Source: Carboxylicivirga caseinilyticus
GTDB taxonomy: Bacteria > Bacteroidota > Bacteroidia > Bacteroidales > Marinilabiliaceae
Length of the DNA stretch: 64,000 nt
Direction of reading: 5' to 3'
Assembly (NCBI GenBank): GCA_025499705.1
Contig: JAFMVE010000031.1
Span: 1-64,000, forward strand
Position numbers and translations under genes: made by a program. Under the pieces are notes generated by a model. The model did no database searches and was not told the origin of the DNA. It worked only from the letters and a program-made list of their open reading frames with translations. Position 1 is the stretch's first letter. Every line of letters starts with the position of its first letter. Of the stretch, positions 18,108 to 26,613 are shown piece after piece.

Positions 18108-19232
18108 TTATTTGATGGATTCAAAATCAATGTAATCTGTAATGCCCATAATGGATTCTGTAACTAATTCAGAATCTTCAGGTACACCTTTGATATACAC
18201 TGTTTCATTATTGTAAAATACCTTTTCGATTTCTTGATCTACTAATTTTTTATCCTTAAGTATGTGTACATAATTACCATTATAAATAGCATCTCTAGGA
18301 ATACCAAATACATTTTCGATGGGCTTGCCTTCAATTTCGGCTGATAAATACATTCCATCATACAGAGGGTGTTCAAAGCTACTTGGAATAGAAATGTAAA
18401 CACTTACTGATTGTGTGGCAGAATTCATTACTTCTGCAACCCGATCAACGGTACCCGTCCAGAATAATTCACCTTCTTTATTCTTGATGTTAACCTTCAT
18501 GCCTGGTTTAATTATATCAATATTTTCAGAAGCAACCGGTACTTCCAGTTCGAATAAATCAGTACGGGTAAAAGTGCCGAGTTTAGTGCCAGTATTTATA
18601 ACGGATCCAACTTCAAGAGTTACTTCTTTAAGTGTTCCGTTAAATGGGGCCCGTATCGAATGTTTTTCTAGCCTTACTTCATTACTCTGAATTGAATAAT
18701 AATCATTCAGGATACTTTTTGCAGCCATGAAAACCCTTTCTTTTGGGTTGGTTATTTCAGGAAGGTCTGGCAGGTTCTTATCAGATCTGATTTTTTCGAA
18801 AAAGGCTAGCCATTTGTCGTACGATTCAGGAAAATCAATTTTAATATCAGCCAAACTTGTTGCTAATTTCTGCATAAACTGACTGCGTGTTGCCTGAAGC
18901 TGAAAAATAAATTCTTCATTTTCAACTTTAGCAATCAACTCTCCTTTATTAAATGAAGTACCATCCTTGAATAACTTAGATCCGGCTACCAGTCTGCCAC
19001 TGACCTCGCTGCTAATGGTTATTTCATCAAAAGCAGTGATTCTACCTGATGATTCAATGATGCCCGGAAGGTTAGAGTATTTAACTGTGAGGGTATGTAT
19101 ACCGCGGGTTGCTTTCTGAGGAAGTGCCACCTGAGGTGGTTTTTTTAGACTTTTAAAAAGAAAGAATAACATAACACCTAACGCAATAAAGGAAAGCGTT
19201 GATAACAAATTGATTATTTGTTTACGAGACAT
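18108..19232 (-). CDS. RND efflux periplasmic adaptor (MFP/HlyD family)
   Basis: A 374-residue membrane-fusion protein with an N-terminal anchor (residues about 8-27), a lipoyl-like half ISSEVSGRLVAGSKLFKDGTSFNKGELIAKV split by a helical hairpin, a second lipoyl half with IRAPFNGTLKEVTLEVGSVI, then beta-barrel and membrane-proximal domains. The unusually short helical hairpin region is normal for this Bacteroidota subgroup. It is the first gene of the three-gene efflux operon. No lipobox is seen, so it is anchored by the N-terminal helix. Confidence 0.9.
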   Translation of the reverse strand: MSRKQIINLLSTLSFIALGVMLFFLFKSLKKPPQVALPQKATRGIHTLTVKYSNLPGIIESSGRITAFDEITISSEVSGRLVAGSKLFKDGTSFNKGELIAKVENEEFIFQLQATRSQFMQKLATSLADIKIDFPESYDKWLAFFEKIRSDKNLPDLPEITNPKERVFMAAKSILNDYYSIQSNEVRLEKHSIRAPFNGTLKEVTLEVGSVINTGTKLGTFTRTDLFELEVPVASENIDIIKPGMKVNIKNKEGELFWTGTVDRVAEVMNSATQSVSVYISIPSSFEHPLYDGMYLSAEIEGKPIENVFGIPRDAIYNGNYVHILKDKKLVDQEIEKVFYNNETVYIKGVPEDSELVTESIMGITDYIDFESIK

Positions 19233-19279
19233 GGGTTTAAATTAAATGTTCTAGATTAGTGCATAAAAGTATACAAATT

Positions 19280-19316
19280 ACATGTGTTTTTAATTTCAAA
19301 TTAGTCAAAAACATGT
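19280..19316. repeat. Inverted repeat upstream of efflux operon
   Basis: ACATGTGTTTTT and AAAAACATGT form inverted arms with a one-base insertion, 15 bases apart, within the shared upstream region of the efflux operon and the EamA gene. It is a candidate operator for a TetR- or MarR-like repressor encoded elsewhere. Confidence 0.35.
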
Positions 19317-19348
19317 TATTCGTCTGTTAAAAAACAGCTAAGTATAGA

Positions 19349-19377
19349 TTTTGGTTTTAAGTAAAGTATTTACTTTG
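19349..19377 (+). promoter_or_regulatory. Probable promoter of EamA gene, possibly leaderless
   Basis: TTTTG, then a 16-base spacer and TTACTTTG, one mismatch from the TAnnTTTG box. The box ends only 4 bases before the ATG, so transcription would start at or next to the start codon. Confidence 0.4.
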
Positions 19378-19381
19378 CGCC

Positions 19382-20290
19382 ATGGAACAAATCTTTCTTT
19401 CGCATAAGGGCGAAGTGGCTGCATTATTAACAGCTGTTTGCTGGACTTTTACCTCACTGGCTTTTGAATCAGCAGGTAAAAAAGTTGGTTCGATGTCGGT
19501 GAACCTGATTAGGTTGGTTATGGCCATTTTTTTACTTGGAACCTTATCTTATATTCGATTTGATTATTTCTTTCCTTCAGGGGCAACAGCAGATCAATGG
19601 TTTTGGTTATCGATAAGTGGTTTGGTAGGATTTGTAATAGGAGATTTGCTTTTGTTTCAGGCTTTTGTTGTGATTGGAGCGCGGATTTCAATGTTAATAA
19701 TGGCATTGGCACCTCCACTTGCGGCCTTGTTTGGATGGATCATTCTGGGAGAAAGATTAACAATCGGTAATATATTTGGAATGATTGTTACGATTGTTGG
19801 TATCTCATTAGTTATTTTAGGAAGACCTGTGAAAGGTAAAAAACTACAGATAAAATATTCTTTGAAAGGTATTTTACTTGCTTTTGGTGGTGCAACAGGA
19901 CAAGGGTTGGGGTTGGTTCTTAGTAAATTAGGCATGGGTGATTATGATCCGGTATCAGCCACAATGATTCGGGTTATTACGGGTGTTATTGGATTTTCAA
20001 TAATATTCATTTTTACAGGCCATTGGCCAAAAGTTATTAAGGCTGCTCAATATGGAGCAGCAATGGCACGCATTTCAATAGGTGCATTTTTTGGACCTTT
20101 TTTAGGAGTGTCTCTTTCGTTATGGGCAATAAAATATACAACAACAGGCGTTGCTTCGACTATAATGGCTATCGTTCCGGTTTTAATAATTCCTCCGGCC
20201 GTCTTGCTTTTTAAAGAGAAGGTTTCTTTTATGGAGATTTTTGGGTCAGTAATTGCTGTGGCTGGTGTAGTAATGTTATTTCTATGGTAA
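19382..20290 (+). CDS. EamA/DMT family transporter
   Basis: A 302-residue drug/metabolite transporter with ten hydrophobic segments arranged as two EamA repeats; residues about 10-140 and 160-300. Conserved features include GEVAALLTAVCWTFTSLAFE at the start and the repeat ends PPLAALFGWIILGERLTIGN and PVLIIPPAVLLFKEKVSFME, each with the typical Pro and Glu. The family exports amino acids, nucleosides or similar metabolites across the inner membrane; specificity is unknown. It ends 9 bases inside the convergent SRPBCC gene. Confidence 0.9.
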   Translation: MEQIFLSHKGEVAALLTAVCWTFTSLAFESAGKKVGSMSVNLIRLVMAIFLLGTLSYIRFDYFFPSGATADQWFWLSISGLVGFVIGDLLLFQAFVVIGARISMLIMALAPPLAALFGWIILGERLTIGNIFGMIVTIVGISLVILGRPVKGKKLQIKYSLKGILLAFGGATGQGLGLVLSKLGMGDYDPVSATMIRVITGVIGFSIIFIFTGHWPKVIKAAQYGAAMARISIGAFFGPFLGVSLSLWAIKYTTTGVASTIMAIVPVLIIPPAVLLFKEKVSFMEIFGSVIAVAGVVMLFLW

Positions 20291-20749
20291 AGGTTTAATA
20301 AAAATCTGGTTTAATTTCTTTTCTCGATAATCGAAAATATTTTTTAATTGTCGTTTAATAAATAGAGTGTTAGCGATTCTTCCTAGTAATCCTAATGGTG
20401 GACAATAACTAACGATGTCTGTCATTAATATGCCACTTTCAGTCTGCTCAAGAATGTGTTGATGATGCCATAATTTATAGGGGCCAATTAGTTGTGTGTC
20501 TATAAAGTAATGCTGGTCTTCAATAGTTGTAATTTCTGTTACCCAGGTACTTTTAATAAAAGGTAAAAGGTTAACTTTATAGGATATAATCATCCCTTCG
20601 TACATTTTATCAATGCCCGCTGAAGTTATGGTGAAGTTCATACCTTCTGGTGTTATTTTACTCAAATTGGCAGGCGAAGAAATAAAATCCCAAAGTGTTT
20701 TTAAATCTGTATGAATAACTTGCTGTCTTTTAAATTGATAAAATGCCAT
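20282..20749 (-). CDS. SRPBCC family protein
   Basis: A 155-residue helix-grip (START/Bet v 1-like) protein. The start was placed at MAFYQFKRQQVI, because the further upstream ATG adds a hydrophobic piece unlike the family. Diagnostic features are the N-terminal FKRQQVIHTDLKTLWDFISS, PANLSKITPEGMNF, and the later SGILMTDIVSYCPPLGLLG. This group, often annotated as cell-division inhibitor SulA-like or coenzyme Q-binding, makes a hydrophobic ligand cavity; the ligand is unknown. Its 3' end overlaps the convergent EamA gene by 9 bases, so there is no terminator between them. Confidence 0.85.
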   Translation of the reverse strand: MAFYQFKRQQVIHTDLKTLWDFISSPANLSKITPEGMNFTITSAGIDKMYEGMIISYKVNLLPFIKSTWVTEITTIEDQHYFIDTQLIGPYKLWHHQHILEQTESGILMTDIVSYCPPLGLLGRIANTLFIKRQLKNIFDYREKKLNQIFIKPLP

Positions 20750-20861
20750 TGTAATATGTTTAAAAAATAGATAATGAAATGGTAAAAAGGTTAACAATTG
20801 GGATTTGGTATTGTTTAATAATTAAATTAAAAAGTTAAACAAAAAATACTTTTAACTGCGA

Positions 20862-20890
20862 TTGGCAATTGATGTGTTTTACTATCTTTA
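20862..20890 (+). promoter_or_regulatory. Promoter of ATP-cone nuclease gene
   Basis: TTG, an 18-base spacer and TATCTTTA, one mismatch from TAnnTTTG. It predicts a start near 20895 and a leader of about 12 bases to the ATG at 20907, which rules out the upstream TTG as start codon. Confidence 0.5.
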
Positions 20891-20906
20891 TCCAAACATA
20901 TTTATC

Positions 20907-21758
20907 ATGCATACTAAACCATTAAACGACTTTTTGATACAAAAAGCTTCTGGAGATAAAGTTTATTTTGAGAGTGAAAAGTTGTTGTCCTCACTAAAGC
21001 GATCGGGAGCTTCAGATGATGTTGCTCAAGATATTCTAAATGCTGTAGGCATTATAATGCATGATGGCATATCTACTAAGGAAATTTATAATAAAGCATA
21101 TGATATCCTTAGAAAGCAGGCTAAAAAAACAGCTGTTAATTATCGTTTAAAACAAGCTGTATCTGAATTAGGGCCTTCAGGTTATCCATTTGAACATTTT
21201 GTTGGTGAGTTATTCAGAGCACGTGGTTTTGAAGTTGAAGTTGGAAAACTGGTTAAGGGCTATAGTGTTACACATGAAATAGACGTATATGCTCGAAATA
21301 GTCACAAACATATTTTTGTGGAATGTAAGTTTCATAATTACCCGGGGACAAAATCTGATGTTAAAGTACCAATGTATATTCGTTCTCGTTTTGATGATAT
21401 TAATAGAGCACGATCATTTGATGATCAATTACGTAATATTGAAACAGAAGGTTGGATTATAACAAATACACGTTTTACAGAAGATGCTGAAAAGTTTGGT
21501 GCCGATTATGGATTAAATTTGTTGGCATGGGATTATCCTGAAAAATCAAGTCTTAAAAAATGGATTGAAATTGAAAATCTTCATCCTGTTACTTGTTTGT
21601 CATCAATTACCCGTAAAGAAAAGATGGCTTTGTTAGGTAAAGGAATCGTGATGTGTAACGATCTATACCGAAAAGCTTCTGATAGAGAAACTTTACCTAT
21701 CAAACCTCGTAATTTAAGAGCTTGTAAGCGGGAATTAAAAGATTATGTTGAAGATTAG
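20907..21758 (+). CDS. ATP-cone plus restriction-endonuclease-like protein
   Basis: A 283-residue two-domain protein. Residues about 5-90 form an ATP-cone, the nucleotide-sensing module of ribonucleotide reductases (KVYFESEKLLSSLKRSGAS, then IYNKAYDILRKQ). Residues about 100-225 form a PD-(D/E)XK nuclease related to the Mrr/restriction-endonuclease-like group: LGPSGYPFEHFVGELF, HEIDVYA and FVECKFHNYPG, which supply the acidic pair and catalytic lysine. This combination is a known but uncharacterised family in Bacteroidota and archaea. It is not accompanied by a methylase, so it is probably not a restriction system; regulation of DNA cleavage by nucleotide state is an inference. ATG 20907 was chosen from the promoter and the family start. 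Confidence 0.85.
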   Translation: MHTKPLNDFLIQKASGDKVYFESEKLLSSLKRSGASDDVAQDILNAVGIIMHDGISTKEIYNKAYDILRKQAKKTAVNYRLKQAVSELGPSGYPFEHFVGELFRARGFEVEVGKLVKGYSVTHEIDVYARNSHKHIFVECKFHNYPGTKSDVKVPMYIRSRFDDINRARSFDDQLRNIETEGWIITNTRFTEDAEKFGADYGLNLLAWDYPEKSSLKKWIEIENLHPVTCLSSITRKEKMALLGKGIVMCNDLYRKASDRETLPIKPRNLRACKRELKDYVED

Positions 21759-21760
21759 TA

Positions 21761-21780
21761 AATCAAAATCAGTTTTGATT
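21761..21780. terminator. Hairpin between convergent genes
   Basis: AATCAAAA and TTTTGATT form a perfect 8-base stem with a TCAG loop. It lies between the stop codons of the nuclease and PAP2 genes and likely terminates both directions, although there is no long T tract. Confidence 0.5.
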
Positions 21781-21785
21781 AATTG

Positions 21786-22490
21786 CTAAGCAACAAGTCT
21801 CATCATAACTTTGGCAGCCAAAAATAAAGTTCCGGTTGTAATTATGATTGCGAAAAAAACTAAACGTTCATCTTTTCCAAAACTTTCCGCTAAACCGGAT
21901 TTTAATAACCTTTTATTGTGATGTGAAATAACAATAAATCGAGTTATTATACGTAAATAAACCTCATATACAAATAGGGCTAAAATAATCCCTAATAAAA
22001 ATCCTCCTATAATATCACCAGGGAAATGAACACCCATATATATTCGTGAATATGCATTTATGCTGGCCCATGTAAAAATGAAAAAAGTATATGTTTTATT
22101 GCGGAATAAAAGAGAACTAAACATAGCCAATCCAAATGAGTTGGCTGAATGAGATGAAACAAATCCATATAATCCACCTCGTTTGCCGGCAATCAAATGA
22201 ACCAGGTATTTAAGATCTTCATCGTGTGATGGTCTAAGACGTTGAAATCCTTCTTTGAAAATATTTGTTGAAATTTGATCGCATAAAATAATCAATAGTA
22301 CAAAAGATAAGAGGGTGATAATACCTTTAAATCCATGGTTTTTAAATATTACATACCCAATAGTCAGGTATAACGGTACCCACACTTCTTTGCTAGTAAA
22401 CATCCAGAAGAAATTATCCCAATATGCTGAAAAATGACTATTGAGAAACAATAATATGTCTTTGTCAAGCTCAAGAAGTGATTGTATCAT
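21786..22490 (-). CDS. PAP2 family phosphatase
   Basis: A 234-residue membrane phosphatase with about six hydrophobic segments. The three catalytic motifs are present: KEGFQRLRPSHDED (KxxxxxxRP), VSSHSANSFG (the PSGH motif, here SSHS) and SRIYMGVHFPGDIIGG with the catalytic histidine and aspartate. Such enzymes dephosphorylate undecaprenyl diphosphate or phosphatidate/phosphatidylglycerol phosphate on the periplasmic side. The C-terminal extra segment (about residues 195-234) contains one more membrane helix. It is monocistronic. Substrate is not distinguishable by sequence. Confidence 0.9.
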   Translation of the reverse strand: MIQSLLELDKDILLFLNSHFSAYWDNFFWMFTSKEVWVPLYLTIGYVIFKNHGFKGIITLLSFVLLIILCDQISTNIFKEGFQRLRPSHDEDLKYLVHLIAGKRGGLYGFVSSHSANSFGLAMFSSLLFRNKTYTFFIFTWASINAYSRIYMGVHFPGDIIGGFLLGIILALFVYEVYLRIITRFIVISHHNKRLLKSGLAESFGKDERLVFFAIIITTGTLFLAAKVMMRLVA

Positions 22491-22694
22491 TTTAATTAGC
22501 TGTTTAATATTTTAGCCGAAAATAGCTTTTTATTGTTAGACTATTGCAAAAATTAAGTTCATACTTAAAATTTACCGTTTTGACTTCATATCTGTCTCAA
22601 TCAACCAATAGTTTCTGTAATATTGCATGCAGTTTTAATGGTTTGGACCTTAAAAAAACAAGTTAAGGTGATATTGTTAACCTAAAATACCCGA

Positions 22695-25187
22695 ATGTTA
22701 AAAATTTATCGGATAGTCAGTCTTTTATGTCTGATTGTGTTATTCAGTTTGAACGGGTTCGGACAAGTTTCTGTTGATGGATTTGTGCTTGATTCAAAAT
22801 CAGATGCTACTATACCTATGGTGAATGTATATTTTAAAGGAACCAACATTGGTACAATTTCTGATTCAACAGGATATTTTAAACTGGAACTTCTTTCATA
22901 CAATGATACTATTGTTTTTTCTTCCGTAGGCTATCATAAAAAAGAAATTAAAGTCAGTAAAATTAAATCTCCTTTTGAGGTATATCTTAATCCCGACGAA
23001 ATTAATTTAAATGAAATATCAGTTAAGCCTGATGATAGTTGGGTTCGTTTTCTTTTGGAAAGAATGAATGATGCCAAAACTGAAAATAATCCGGATAAGC
23101 ATTTGAGCTATTCGTATGAAAAATATACCAAATGGGAATATCATATTGCTAATGTTGATAGTGCTTTGATGTATTCAGGGCCGTTTAAAAATTATAAATC
23201 TTATTTCAAAACGGCTTTTGATGGTTCAAAATACCTTCCTGTTTATCTTTCTGAACAGGTTGTACAGAATCAGTTTCAGAATAAACCGTTAAAGCAAAAA
23301 TCAGTTATTGTAGCTGATAATACACAAGGGCTTGGTGTTTTGGGTGATTATGAAATAGGTGGGTATACAGCGGGATTGAATAATCAATACAATTTTTACA
23401 ATAATTACATTAAGGTATTTGAAGAGAGCTTTGTTAGTCCGGCTGCATCAAATGGTTGGTTCTATTATAAGTATTACCTGGTGGACAGTGTTCAGCATGA
23501 GGGCTATAAGCATTATCAGATTTTATTCACTCCCCGTAGAAAACATGATAAAGTTTTTCGTGGCCATATGATCATTGATGATAAAGACTTCTCAATTGTG
23601 AGTGTTGATGCAGTATTGTCGTCAAAAACCAACATGAATTTTCTGAAGGAGATGAAGATTGATGTGACCTACGAAAAAATAACCGAACATCAATCCTTTT
23701 ACAAAGAACAAACAGTTTATGCGTCCTTTGATTATCTCCCATTTGAAATTCCTGGACAGAATCGAAGAATGGAGCTTGAGTTTAATGAATACTCATCCTT
23801 TAAAGATGTTAAGATTAATCCGAAGGAAGAGGTAGTGTTAAGTGCCAGAAATCTCAGTTACGAATCTGTAAAACTATCGGGTTCTTATACACGTGATACA
23901 ACTTATTGGAGCAAAGCAAGGCATATTCCTCTAAGTAATGCTGAAAAGGAAATTGCATTATCCATCGATTCTATTAATCAGATTCCACTAATTAAGATTC
24001 TGGATAATACAACCCGTATGATGATGACCGGTTATTATGATCTTGGTAAATTCGAACTGGGTCCATATATGAATTTTTTGCAGTTTAATAAAGTTGAAGG
24101 AGTTAGGTTTTTTGCAGGAGCACGTACCAGTAAAGAAATTAGTAAAAACTGGATGCTTTGGGGTGGATTAGGTTATGGTTTGCAAACAGAAAAGATCTCA
24201 GGATTGCTTGGTGGAGGATATAAATTTGAACATCCTAAAAGAAGGGTGATTGAAATGTATTATGACGATAGATATATCCGGATGGGAGAAAATAGGAAGA
24301 TCTTGTATTTATACGAAAATATGCTCACTCCATCTGAAAATAATCTTGTTTCGGCATTTTTTGTGCGTGATCCATTTGATGAATTGTTGAGACAGAAAGA
24401 GATTGATTTCAGCTATGAACATGAATGGCGTACTGGTTTTTCATCGCAGTTTAATCTAACCTATAAATCACAGTATTCACCGGAATTTTATCCGTTTGTA
24501 TACAATGGGATGCAGGTAAAGAATGTAAATGCATATGAGGCTACGATTGATTTTCGTTTTTCATTTAAGGAAAAAGTGATTGACGACGAGTTTATGCGTT
24601 TGTATTTGTCAACGGATTATCCGATTCTTCACCTTGCATTAACTACAGGACAAGCAGAATACGCTGGCCAAGTAAGCAGGTATCAAAAAATTCATACTAC
24701 TATAAAGCATGGCATATATATGGGGCAAACATTATTAAATTATGCTTTTGAAGGAGGTGTTATTTTTGGAAAGGTACCTTATACAATGCTTGAATTACCA
24801 AGGGGGAATGAATCTTTTGGATATTATTTGTACGATTTCAATATGCTGAATTATCTTGAATTTGCTCATGATAAATATTTACATGCCTATTTTGAATATC
24901 ACCTGAATGGTTTTCTGTTTAATCGCATGCCTTTGCTTCGAAGTTTAGGATTGAGAGAGGTTATTTCTGCTAAGACAATGATTGGAAGTTTGAGTGAGAA
25001 GCAATTTAGTGCTATAAAAATACCAGAAACGGTTTCAGGTCTTGATCAGCCATATCTGGAAGTTGGTGCTGGTTTGGAAAATATTATGCGTCTTATACGA
25101 TTGGAAGCACTTTGGCGTGTTACTCCGCAATCTAAATTAAATGTTCCTCAATTCGGTCTTCGAGCTAAAATTTCGTTGAATTTATAA
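22695..25187 (+). CDS. Outer-membrane protein, CarboxypepD_reg-like plus DUF5686
   Basis: An 830-residue exported protein. A signal peptide (residues 1-23, ending LNGFG) is followed by a carboxypeptidase-regulatory-like beta-sandwich (VDGFVLDSKSDATIPMVNVY to DTIVFSSVGYHKKEIKV, residues about 26-95), as in TonB-dependent receptor and SusC N termini. The remainder matches DUF5686: a periplasmic region and then a C-terminal barrel rich in aromatic strands, ending with QFGLRAKISLNL. No TonB box or plug is seen, so it is not a classic receptor. The function of DUF5686 is unknown; an outer-membrane assembly or surface role is possible. The gene stands alone with a strong terminator after it. Confidence 0.88.
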   Translation: MLKIYRIVSLLCLIVLFSLNGFGQVSVDGFVLDSKSDATIPMVNVYFKGTNIGTISDSTGYFKLELLSYNDTIVFSSVGYHKKEIKVSKIKSPFEVYLNPDEINLNEISVKPDDSWVRFLLERMNDAKTENNPDKHLSYSYEKYTKWEYHIANVDSALMYSGPFKNYKSYFKTAFDGSKYLPVYLSEQVVQNQFQNKPLKQKSVIVADNTQGLGVLGDYEIGGYTAGLNNQYNFYNNYIKVFEESFVSPAASNGWFYYKYYLVDSVQHEGYKHYQILFTPRRKHDKVFRGHMIIDDKDFSIVSVDAVLSSKTNMNFLKEMKIDVTYEKITEHQSFYKEQTVYASFDYLPFEIPGQNRRMELEFNEYSSFKDVKINPKEEVVLSARNLSYESVKLSGSYTRDTTYWSKARHIPLSNAEKEIALSIDSINQIPLIKILDNTTRMMMTGYYDLGKFELGPYMNFLQFNKVEGVRFFAGARTSKEISKNWMLWGGLGYGLQTEKISGLLGGGYKFEHPKRRVIEMYYDDRYIRMGENRKILYLYENMLTPSENNLVSAFFVRDPFDELLRQKEIDFSYEHEWRTGFSSQFNLTYKSQYSPEFYPFVYNGMQVKNVNAYEATIDFRFSFKEKVIDDEFMRLYLSTDYPILHLALTTGQAEYAGQVSRYQKIHTTIKHGIYMGQTLLNYAFEGGVIFGKVPYTMLELPRGNESFGYYLYDFNMLNYLEFAHDKYLHAYFEYHLNGFLFNRMPLLRSLGLREVISAKTMIGSLSEKQFSAIKIPETVSGLDQPYLEVGAGLENIMRLIRLEALWRVTPQSKLNVPQFGLRAKISLNL

Positions 25188-25247
25188 CCTACATACTTCA
25201 GTCAAAATCGAATTGACAATAGATTAATTTCTTATATGTAATTGATT

Positions 25248-25283
25248 AAGGCCTGTTCTTTTGCTAGAACAGGCCTTTTTTTT
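25248..25283 (+). terminator. Strong intrinsic terminator after DUF5686 gene
   Basis: AAGGCCTGTTC and GAACAGGCCTT form a perfect 11-base stem with an 8-base loop, followed by a run of T residues. Confidence 0.9.
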
Positions 25284-25693
25284 AATATATATTTTTCGGA
25301 AATATGATCTAATTAATAAATACTTTAATCTGTTTTTAATATTTTATTTTCTTACTAATTTTTTACTGAATATTAATGAAAATAGATATTTCTAAAATTA
25401 GAATGAGCGTATATAATTAGTAAAGTTTTAATATATGTTATAATTGAATTTTTCTATTTATAAATATTTTAATCTAAAAATATATTTAACCTTTCTTTAG
25501 TTTAATATATTAATCTTAAATAAAAATTTAGTATCTTAACTATAAATGTAATATCACATAAAGATAATAGATTAAAATATAAAAAAATAAATTGTCTAAT
25601 ATTTTGAATATTAAAAATAAATTATAAATATTTGTTTCAAACTTAACTGTAGACTATTAATTTTAATAAATAGATTAAATATTATTAAAATAT
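25284..25693. other. Extremely AT-rich intergenic region
   Basis: About 410 bases with very few G or C; in 25501-25620 I count about 12 G+C in 120 bases. No gene, RNA or clear promoter box is visible. Long A and T tracts suggest curved DNA and possible nucleoid-protein binding upstream of the adhesin region. Confidence 0.6.
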
Positions 25694-26353
25694 ATGCATT
25701 ATACTAAGCAAACGATAACATCATTTATTCATCAGGCAGGAATACTAGTGCATAACAGTAAAAATGTTGATGATATTAAGAATGCTGTAATGCAGTATGG
25801 TTATGATGAAAGGCGGTTGGACGATGGGGAAAAAGTTTTTTCAATGCTCAAGGAGATTTCATTTAAGCAGCATTTAGCAAAATCAGTAAAAATTGAAAAG
25901 TTTAGACAAAAGCAGAATTTGCAATCTAAAATTCATAGAGATTATATGAAGTATTTGAAGATTGCGCGTATTGTTTTTGCTGAGGATTTTAAGGCTCGTA
26001 ATGTTTTGATTCTTGATGGAACCAGGGAGCGTACTTATAAAGAGTGGTATTTCCAGGTAAGTGTATTTTGTTCAATTATGCTTAAAAATGATGATGATTA
26101 TTTAGGCCGTATGGCAAAATATGGAATTGAAGCATCGAAAATAGAGGAGTTACGTCAACAGTTGGTTGATTTAAATGATTTGAACGATGAGTGTTTGAAA
26201 AGCGCTGCAGAATTAAGGCAGTTAACAGCTCAGAGAAAGAAAATGGTAGTTAAGATGCAGAATTATGTGAGCGATTTTATTAAAATTGCACGTATTGCAT
26301 TGGAGCACTCCCCCAAAGCTTTGCAGAGTTTAGGAGTTAATGTTAAAAACTAA
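25694..26353 (+). CDS. Hypothetical helical protein, 219 aa
   Basis: An unrecognised cytoplasmic protein, strongly helical and lysine-rich. There is no signal peptide or membrane segment. Two similar short stretches, YMKYLKIARIVFAED (about residues 84-98) and FIKIARIALEHSP (about 195-207), suggest an internal duplication of a helical hairpin, and the region 145-190 has coiled-coil character. I believe similar proteins exist in other Bacteroidota but know no function. It follows the AT-rich spacer and precedes the adhesin gene by 260 bases, so cotranscription with that cluster is uncertain. The ATG is the only reasonable start. Confidence 0.65.
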   Translation: MHYTKQTITSFIHQAGILVHNSKNVDDIKNAVMQYGYDERRLDDGEKVFSMLKEISFKQHLAKSVKIEKFRQKQNLQSKIHRDYMKYLKIARIVFAEDFKARNVLILDGTRERTYKEWYFQVSVFCSIMLKNDDDYLGRMAKYGIEASKIEELRQQLVDLNDLNDECLKSAAELRQLTAQRKKMVVKMQNYVSDFIKIARIALEHSPKALQSLGVNVKN

Positions 26354-26613
26354 TATTAAAAAATAATGTGTGAGAAGCAGAATTAGTGAAACAACTTGAT
26401 TGGTGCTTCGTAGAAACGTTAATACTGTTGAACAGAACATTTATTGCGACTTTTAAATGGTTTTCGGATTATCATTGCTGAAAATCATTTCTAAAATAGA
26501 AAACAGAAGTCGGAAATGAACTTTAAGACAGTAATTTTAACTAACATAAAAAGATGTTAGTATTAAATAATTAACGGCAGGTTGGGTTGTGAAGTTGGGG
26601 ATTAGATAAACAA

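Noticed and set aside
20862-21758. TTG at 20862 as the start of the ATP-cone nuclease
   Set aside because: It coincides with the -33 element of the promoter; ATG 20907 matches the family start.
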